This document shows positions 41,201 to 43,658 of a DNA stretch of 43,658 nucleotides, piece by piece. Made by a program: the position numbers and the translations under genes. The notes below the pieces were generated by a model, which was not told the DNA's origin, searched no databases, and was given only the letters and a program-made list of their open reading frames with translations. This stretch comes from Baffinella frigidus. Its lineage: Eukaryota; Cryptophyceae; Cryptomonadales; Baffinellaceae. The stretch lies in the NCBI GenBank assembly GCA_026770585.1, contig MU647164.1:130539-174196 (forward strand), given 5' to 3'. Numbering within the stretch: the stretch's first letter is position 1; the number at the start of each line of letters is the position of its first letter.

Positions 41201-43458
41201 TGCACAGCAACGGCCGCACGTGCTGACAGCTGGGGTAGTTGACCAAGGGAGGCGGTGGCAGGCAGGGAAGGTGGATCGAGAGTGACAGACCTCGTCCTGG
41301 TCGGAAGGCGACGGGGTCCTGCTTCGCAGAGAGGAAATGATTGCTCCCTGCACACACCACGAGACGCACCAGGGTGTCACTTCCGAAACCTTGCCTTTTG
41401 GCCGCCAGGTTTCGAGCACATACCGATTCCAGGAGCTGAGACGTTGCAGGAGGCAGGGCTCTGTTTTCGAAGTGGTTGCTGGCAGGGTCCCCGAGCAGGC
41501 AGTGCCTGTCGCAGCTGCGCCTGGAGAAGTGACTCGCGTCGCGGGACTCGGGACAGCTTCATGCTCTCGCGTACACCATCCGCGAATGGATGCGGAGGGG
41601 GGTGACCTTTTGGTGGCGGTCGAATCGTGGGCGGCGCACCGGCTTCATCGGGAACTTGCGCTGTTTCGTGTAGTCCTGCAGGCTGTACGCCATGTGCCCA
41701 GCAAGAACCGCCATGTTGTGCAATATCGTCTGGAAATCCCATGCCCAGCTCCGGATCTGTCCGTCCAGTCACCCACTCAGTCACTAAGGAAGTCAGCCAC
41801 TCAGTCACTCAGTCCAGATCTGTCCATCAGACAGCCAGCCACCCAGTCACCCCCCGGTCGGCCAGCCAGCCAGCCAGCCAGCCAGTAAGGCAGTGACGCA
41901 GGCAAGCAGTCCGGATCTGTCCTGACCATCATCTCGCCACGTGACTTGCAGCCACACACTCGCGTCCCCCACTTGCGTGCCCCCAACATGTTTCGCCCTG
42001 AGGAGCCGTGGCTTTGCCAGTGGGAGTCTGGTCCCGCCATTCCCGGGAATCTGGATATGCATCTATCATGGTAGGGAGATAGATGTCTATGAATGTAGGT
42101 AGAGAGGTGGGTGTCTATCAGGGTAGAGAGGAGACCTCTGTTTTGCAGGTGTTGACGACGGAGTGGATCTGGGTGATGATGGGCATGTGCAGAATGGTGC
42201 CATCCAGCTGGATCCGCAGATCGGCATCCGACACTCGATCCGGCGACCTCTGCGCGATGCGGGCACGCGACCAGGTCATCCCACCGTTACTTGCGTGCGT
42301 TGCAAGGGCAAATCGCACAGGGTGTGTCGTTGAAGCAGGACCCCCTCTGCTGCGAGAGTGTGAGCAGAATGTGTCTCTCCTCTGGATACCAACCTGGAAG
42401 ATGAGTGTTGCGAGTGGTGAAGAAGAGAGGTGCGAGATGCAGAGTGAACGTTGCAGGGCAAGCGCGGAGGGTGAAGCGGCACGGTGCGGGAAGGCGGGCG
42501 CGGATCGAGGGCAGAGGGCGCGGGAGAGGGCAGAGGGCGCGGGAGAGGGCAGAGGGCGCGGGAGAGGGCAGAGGGCGCGGGAGAGGGCAGGTGGGCGCTA
42601 GTACAGGGCAGGCTTCTGGGCTGGCGGGAGGAGGGGACCTTGTCGAAGCCCTTGGAAATGAGATACTGGATCAGAAGTCGCACCTCTTCGATTTCGATCC
42701 CGGCCAGCCTGCCGCACCCCCGAATTCACTCAACACTCCACACTCCACACTCGCGCTCAGAGTCGCACACCAATGCCCTCCGATTCCGCCCCCACCAGAA
42801 TTGACTCAACACACTCGTGCACTCGCAGTGTCGGCCACAGAGCTACGGGAAGCGAATCATCCAGAGTCTTCAACCAAGCTCGCCCAGTGCGCTGGGCCCT
42901 GCATGCCAAGCCTGAAAGTGTTTTGCAAAGGTAAATGCCTCCGACGCTTCAAGTCCAGGCTTCTAGTTATGCTCTACGCAACACTGCAGGTTTGTAGCCC
43001 TGGCAGCAGAAAGCTGAGGTCCATAACAGGATTTCTCCACTGTTACTTCTCAAGTTAACAGAGGTTTCACGTTTGCTTTCAGACGTTCCACTCTCGACTT
43101 TTGTCTCGGTGGGCCACGCTCTTCCAGGGCGTGCCACCAAGACAAACGTCATCCTCGCTTCAGGGCGAGTCTAGGATGAGACAACCAAGTCCACTAGGGG
43201 TCAGGGGCAACAGGAGCCAGCAGCGCGCGCGATGGGGAAGACACCCAAACGCTCACAGCAGGCGGAAAGGGAGGCCATCGTGGCCTCCGAACAAGACCAC
43301 TGCGAGGACGGCAGGGTACGGGACGTACTTTTCCATGAAGTCTGTGCCCGCTTGGGTATGGGCGTTGGTGCCGAGATGCCCGCCCCACCCCGCGATGAGC
43401 TTCGCACAGTAGAGATGGTAGAGCGTGCCCCCCCGGAGCGCATCGTCCATCGGCGTTC
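15992..43458 (-). CDS. Giant multidomain channel protein with two CNBD-like folds and ankyrin modules (5' end off window)
   Basis: About 70 minus-strand exons read from 43458 to a TGA at 15992-15994. Intron phases match at nearly all junctions checked and no in-frame stop was found, giving well over 2,000 residues. Domain order: ankyrin-like end, helical region, CNBD-like fold 1 (35965-37429), acidic linker, S1-S6 channel (27882-30798), CNBD-like fold 2 (25185-27377), three ankyrin modules (20599-24008), C-terminal tail. Channel-CNBD-ankyrin order matches plant AKT-type channels; the extra N-terminal CNBD and long flanks do not. Unresolved phase points are near 28414, 39361, 40450 and 18200-18400, and the 558-bp assembly gap lies in an intron. 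Exons are separated by introns only, which argues for one gene, but a start such as the ATG at 36917-36919 or near 39349 could split it. The parts are annotated separately below. Confidence 0.5.
17711..17760 (+). repeat. (CT)n microsatellite
   Basis: About 50 bp of CT dinucleotide with one GT interruption, in an intron of the channel gene. On the transcribed strand it reads as GA repeats. Confidence 0.9.
18743..18797. repeat. 27-bp two-copy tandem repeat
   Basis: GAATGGAGGATGCACGAAAA plus CTAT occurs twice in tandem in the intron between exons 18837-18893 and 18695-18727. Confidence 0.8.
19350..19417 (+). repeat. (GGGA)n microsatellite in two runs
   Basis: Two GGGA runs (about 19350-19383 and 19393-19417) lie just inside the intron after exon 19426-19522. 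On the transcribed strand they are pyrimidine-rich. Confidence 0.9.
20506..20590 (+). repeat. (GA)n-rich microsatellite
   Basis: A GAGAGA-rich stretch just inside the intron after exon 20599-20667. As transcribed it is a long polypyrimidine tract. Confidence 0.85.
20599..24008 (-). CDS. Ankyrin region of the channel gene: three consecutive three-repeat modules
   Basis: Exons 23757-24008, 23179-23320, 22873-22928, 22482-22573, 22164-22257, 21826-21886, 21390-21588, 20892-21108 and 20599-20667 join in phase. After an acidic, Ser/Gly-rich leader (DDEDDDDEAES) come three modules with the same plan. Each has an entry helix (NVLLSAAYMGDIEKV; CETAFKGDRSHMKRLL; KLCQFAASGNLDDIRVL), a canonical repeat (GRTALHVACCEGHLELVQWM; GRTALHLASCEGHTKMVELL; NRTALHLAAATNQLGVLEYL) and a TPLxDAxRH repeat (TPLNDAIRHHQ; TPLEDAVRHNQ; TPLEDAIRHNR). 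Ankyrin repeats after the CNBD are known in plant AKT/SKOR channels, where they bind regulatory kinases and phosphatases. A similar role here is inference. The repetition suggests duplication of the whole module. Confidence 0.85.
20678..20763 (+). repeat. 28-bp minisatellite, three copies
   Basis: The unit AAGAGCGCTGTCAGCCCGCC plus AGGACACG/AGGACAAG is repeated three times in the intron just upstream of exon 20599-20667. Confidence 0.9.
23438..23523. repeat. Long near-perfect palindrome inside an intron (38-bp arms, 10-nt loop)
   Basis: The left arm 23438-23475 starts GGGGTTGCGTCTGCAAGTAG and is repeated in reverse complement at 23486-23523 with one mismatch. The spacer is CAGCCCGCTC. It sits in the 436-bp intron between ankyrin exons 23757-24008 and 23179-23320. 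Confidence 0.9.
24108..24172 (+). repeat. (CCTGGC/CCTGAC)n hexanucleotide repeat
   Basis: GACCCTGACCCTGACC-type units lie in the intron between exons 24423-24470 and 23757-24008. Confidence 0.85.
24423..25130 (-). CDS. CNBD-to-ankyrin linker exons of the channel gene
   Basis: Probable exons are about 25040-25120 (starting LITRVIGLDGRKL), 24648-24769 or a shorter form (MYGDEEPTVAHNAMKSFE, then a Ser/Lys-rich stretch) and 24423-24470 (STRKSAGSGIANGNNK). Phase 0 into exon 23757-24008 is satisfied only if the middle exon ends at an earlier GT, such as after AKAR or SFE, so its 3' end is uncertain. The first exon needs an acceptor two bases beyond the nearest AG. No domain is recognised. Confidence 0.45.
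24742..24843 (-). repeat. Duplicated acceptor and exon start (65-bp period)
   Basis: On the minus strand GGTGGCAG-ATGTACGGGGACGAGGAG (copy at 24807-24843) is repeated as GCTGGCAG-ATGTATGGAGACGAGGAG (24742-24778). Both have a usable AG and encode MYGDEE. The downstream copy begins the longer exon. Confidence 0.8.
25185..27377 (-). CDS. C-linker and second cyclic-nucleotide-binding-like fold of the channel gene
   Basis: Exons 27276-27377, 26969-27103, 26432-26504, 26049-26119, 25589-25652 and 25185-25234 are phase-compatible. They encode the C-linker (FVSDEKFPASLKEEIQAHF, LLKVEVARHISLAYLHDVDL), the F-x-G-C-S start of the fold (LFEGCSDHLKDSVCVLL), beta strands (VSFAPEEYLYRTAEACREMY, FVVSGTVEEVEDSPAGE) and a phosphate-binding-cassette position reading SFFFGLRQISSARAAKSG. 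The last is followed by VCLKLSRTAFFDLLK, close to the LLRLNRTAFLNIVQ of plant channels. The cassette lacks the Glu of the canonical FGE motif but keeps an Arg, so cyclic nucleotide binding is doubtful. The intron after 27276 begins with GC if DYSQ is the last codon set. Confidence 0.8.
27882..30798 (-). CDS. Six-transmembrane voltage-gated-type channel domain (S1-pore-S6)
   Basis: Exons 30690-30798, 30078-30201, 29770-29875, 29524-29666, 28736-28826, probably a small exon near 28512-28545 (GLVWLFHAKFA), about 28224-28414 and 27882-27944. S1 is around VIIRMAGLYYFLWVPIRIAF, S2 around DLPVDCLVWAFFLIHLNTAY, S3 around RLVLGMFPLDWIAYVYG. S4 is around VMRLNHMMLIFSRLRPRG, with only a few arginines. 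S5 is around YAMVKIVFVMLHLSACILWY, the pore helix and filter are YWCAATVTVNGLVGEYIP, and S6 is around ILMVLNMTIIRWIVGEV. S1-S6 spacing and the following C-linker place it with plant KAT/AKT, HCN and CNG channels. The filter has neither GYG/GFG nor the GET or GQN of CNG-type channels, so selectivity cannot be predicted. The pore-exon 5' boundary is uncertain in phase. Confidence 0.8.
28134..28199 (+). repeat. (GGAGA)n microsatellite
   Basis: Pentanucleotide run with GGCGA variants, immediately inside the intron that follows the pore/S6 exon. On the transcript it is a CU-rich tract. Confidence 0.9.
28865..28919 (+). repeat. 11-bp tandem repeat (CGTGACCACCT)n
   Basis: Five copies with slight divergence in the intron between the S4-S5 exon and the S5-pore exon. 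Confidence 0.85.
29202..29308. mobile_element. Foldback element, copy 2 (MITE-like), inside a channel intron
   Basis: The 42-bp arms 29202-29243 and 29267-29308 are reverse complements with one mismatch, with a 23-nt loop containing CTTTCAATTCTG. The core shares AATCTGAGATCACATTTGTG with copy 1 at 11758-11857, but the outer ~20 bp (GATGTTCCCCCAATACCCAC) are unrelated to copy 1's ends. It lies in the 697-bp intron 28827-29523. Confidence 0.75.
30424..30465 (+). repeat. 21-bp two-copy tandem repeat
   Basis: CTAACTCCACCTCCCACCAT plus T, twice in tandem, in the intron between the first two channel-domain exons. Confidence 0.85.
31040..31163 (+). repeat. (ACGCACACAAGC)n / (CA)n-rich minisatellite
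   Basis: ACGCACACAAGCACACAAGC-type units occupy part of the intron between exons 31195-31242 and 30690-30798. Confidence 0.85.
31195..35397 (-). CDS. Linker between CNBD-like fold 1 and the channel domain
   Basis: Eleven exons with matching phases: 35328-35397, 34859-35032, 34461-34622, 34148-34195, 33775-33861, 33390-33511, 33070-33118, 31998-32090, 31397-31474, 31195-31242, plus the end of 35965-36074. The sequence is charged and mainly helical. It includes the basic SRRELKAQGRRSNDLGEG, RDMIMLLNDAWLNLSMGAVS, ILLSPENLLKEELLEP, the acidic HEEVEEEEDPYNL, EREVIDLYEEAYLK, RISDMLVFVFVDFPHRFSH and TGEFLETFG. I recognise no domain. It runs without stop or obvious new start into S1, the main argument that the upstream CNBD-like fold belongs to the same protein as the channel. 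The assembly gap lies in the intron 32091-33069. Confidence 0.65.
32124..32863 (+). repeat. 24-bp minisatellite flanking an assembly gap
   Basis: The unit CACCGACCCCGCGCCACCAG plus CCACG is repeated on both sides of a 558-bp run of N. It lies in an intron of the channel gene. If the gap is all repeat, the array has about 30 copies, but its true length is unknown. Confidence 0.9.
32214..32771. other. Assembly gap (N)
   Basis: 558 undetermined bases within the 24-bp minisatellite. Open frames that appear to cross it are artefacts of the N run. Confidence 1.
34351..34393. repeat. Intronic hairpin with 14-bp perfect arms
   Basis: GGCAGGGCGACATT (34351-34364) and AATGTCGCCCTGCC (34380-34393) are separated by 15 nt, in the intron between exons 34461-34622 and 34148-34195. 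Confidence 0.8.
35965..37429 (-). CDS. First cyclic-nucleotide-binding-like fold (no transmembrane domain directly before it)
   Basis: Exons 37304-37429, 36788-36919, 36285-36458 and 35965-36074 join in phase. They give SNMFRHAILKMEINDMLVVA, YKEVNVAAGEVAFNGLTVG, GRWFLLLSGEMACQLQ, a long basic insert, then GGAFFGAFQSMTR and DVTITAMIDCVVLQLQLEDL. These match, in order, the entry helices, beta strands, phosphate-binding-cassette position and C-terminal strand-helix of a cNMP-binding fold. At the cassette, FGAF stands where FGE is expected, and no Arg is in the usual place after it. The fold is therefore degenerate and may act structurally or bind another ligand. A 44-residue insert precedes the cassette. 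Confidence 0.7.
36262..36281. repeat. Perfect 20-bp palindrome just after a 5' splice site
   Basis: CCTTCCAGGCGCCTGGAAGG begins four bases into the intron that starts at 36284. A stem here would place the donor beside a hairpin. Confidence 0.75.
37184..37252 (+). repeat. (GGTA)n microsatellite
   Basis: About 16 GGTA units with two GGCA interruptions, in the intron after exon 37304-37429. Confidence 0.95.
38066..43458 (-). CDS. Upstream part of the channel gene: ankyrin-like end and long helical region
   Basis: Exons 43329-43458, 42639-42708, 42136-42249, 41607-41756, 41291-41347, 40273-40362, 39788-39907, 39184-39361, 38689-38784 and a probable exon from 38222 to about 38066. The first reads TPMDDALRGGTLYHLYCAKL, a last-ankyrin-type TPLxDA repeat running into a helix, so more ankyrin sequence is expected beyond the window edge. 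Later stretches are EIEEVRLLIQYLISKGFDK, LHMPIITQIHSVVNTCK, ILHNMAVLAGHMAYSLQDYT, LMEIMELVEHRGRNTVEEVA, YLGQLESDEEQELYAEL and VDMVVTVDHVQFFLELLG. No domain is recognised. One junction (39788 to 39361) is out of phase, so a microexon is missing or a gene boundary lies there. The exon 40273-40362 ends at a GC donor or extends to a GT near 40170. If this part is a separate gene, its start is also off the window. Confidence 0.5.
39092..39185 (+). repeat. 30-bp minisatellite, three copies
   Basis: TGGATGGATGGGTGGCAGCA plus AGACCCTGAC, three copies with a partial one upstream, ending at the donor of exon 39184-39361. The last unit reaches the splice site. Confidence 0.9.
39945..40045 (+). repeat. 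(GA)n-rich microsatellite with (CG)n end
   Basis: GAGAGA and AGATAGA repeats followed by GCGCGCGCGC, in an intron of the upstream channel-gene region. Confidence 0.85.
41766..41886 (+). repeat. (CAGTCACT)n and (CAGC)n simple repeats
   Basis: CACTCAGTCACT units followed by CAGCCAGC units, in the intron upstream of exon 41607-41756. Confidence 0.85.
42509..42594 (+). repeat. 18-bp minisatellite
   Basis: GGCAGAGGGCGCGGGAGA repeated about four to five times in the intron after exon 42639-42708. Confidence 0.9.
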
Positions 43459-43636
43459 CTGATCCACATCACCACCACCCAATCACAAAATCTGTTTCAG
43501 ACATGGAAGCCACCGAGAAGCTGAAAGTTTTTGTTTGGGGATCAGCTGATGGTGTTTGAGGCAGGGTGAGGCGCCTTGAAAGCTGCGGATGTTTGGCGCC
43601 GACTGGAGAGGCTCTCTTTCGGACTCTCTCTGTCGC

Positions 43637-43658
43637 CCCCCCCCCCCCCCCCCCCCCC
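43637..43658 (+). repeat. Poly-C run at the window edge
   Basis: More than 20 consecutive C at the end of the sequence. The 43459-43636 stretch before it is most simply the next upstream intron and holds no visible exon. Confidence 0.9.

Overview
This window is nuclear DNA of a eukaryote, most likely a unicellular alga or related protist. The genes are cut into many short exons (15 to about 250 nt) by spliceosomal introns of about 70 to 700 nt with GT..AG ends. Coding sequence is GC-rich and introns are full of microsatellites and minisatellites. A 2.1-kb block of degenerate CCCTAAA repeats implies a plant/alga-type (TTTAGGG) telomere repeat. One gene starts with a signal peptide followed by an LRLRGG stretch. 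The lineage (cryptophyte, haptophyte, chromerid or other) cannot be fixed from the sequence. Exons below were placed by hand from reading frame, splice sites and matching intron phase, so boundaries marked uncertain should be read that way.

Layout. 2-915 (+): 3' part of a small unrecognised gene. 1349-3588 (-): a secreted-type protein, convergent with the first gene. 3757-7433 (+): a complete 13-exon nucleotide-sugar transporter of the SLC35C/GDP-fucose transporter type, divergent from the secreted protein across a 168-bp shared promoter gap. 7434-9567: no gene; 43-bp hairpin repeats, then an AT-rich stretch ending in a GGTCCAC repeat family. 9568-11471 (-): a six-exon FMN-binding pyridoxamine-phosphate-oxidase-like protein (Alr4036 type) whose last codons lie in that repeat family. 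11472-15991: no gene found; foldback elements, the telomere-like block and a perfect palindrome.

15992-43458 (-): an uninterrupted train of about 70 short exons whose intron phases are compatible across nearly the whole 27 kb, with no in-frame stop found. It encodes, in order, the end of an ankyrin-like repeat, a long helical region, a cyclic-nucleotide-binding-like fold, an acidic linker, a six-transmembrane voltage-gated-type channel domain with an aberrant pore signature, a second cyclic-nucleotide-binding-like fold, three consecutive ankyrin modules and a long C-terminal tail. I read this as one very large channel gene (over 2,000 residues, 5' end off the window). Two or more adjacent genes are not excluded.

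The most interesting points are the giant channel with two degenerate ligand-binding folds and a filter matching neither K+ nor CNG channels, a foldback element family whose outer arms differ between copies while each copy still pairs with itself, an exonised repeat ending an enzyme, and duplicated 3' splice sites in two unrelated genes.
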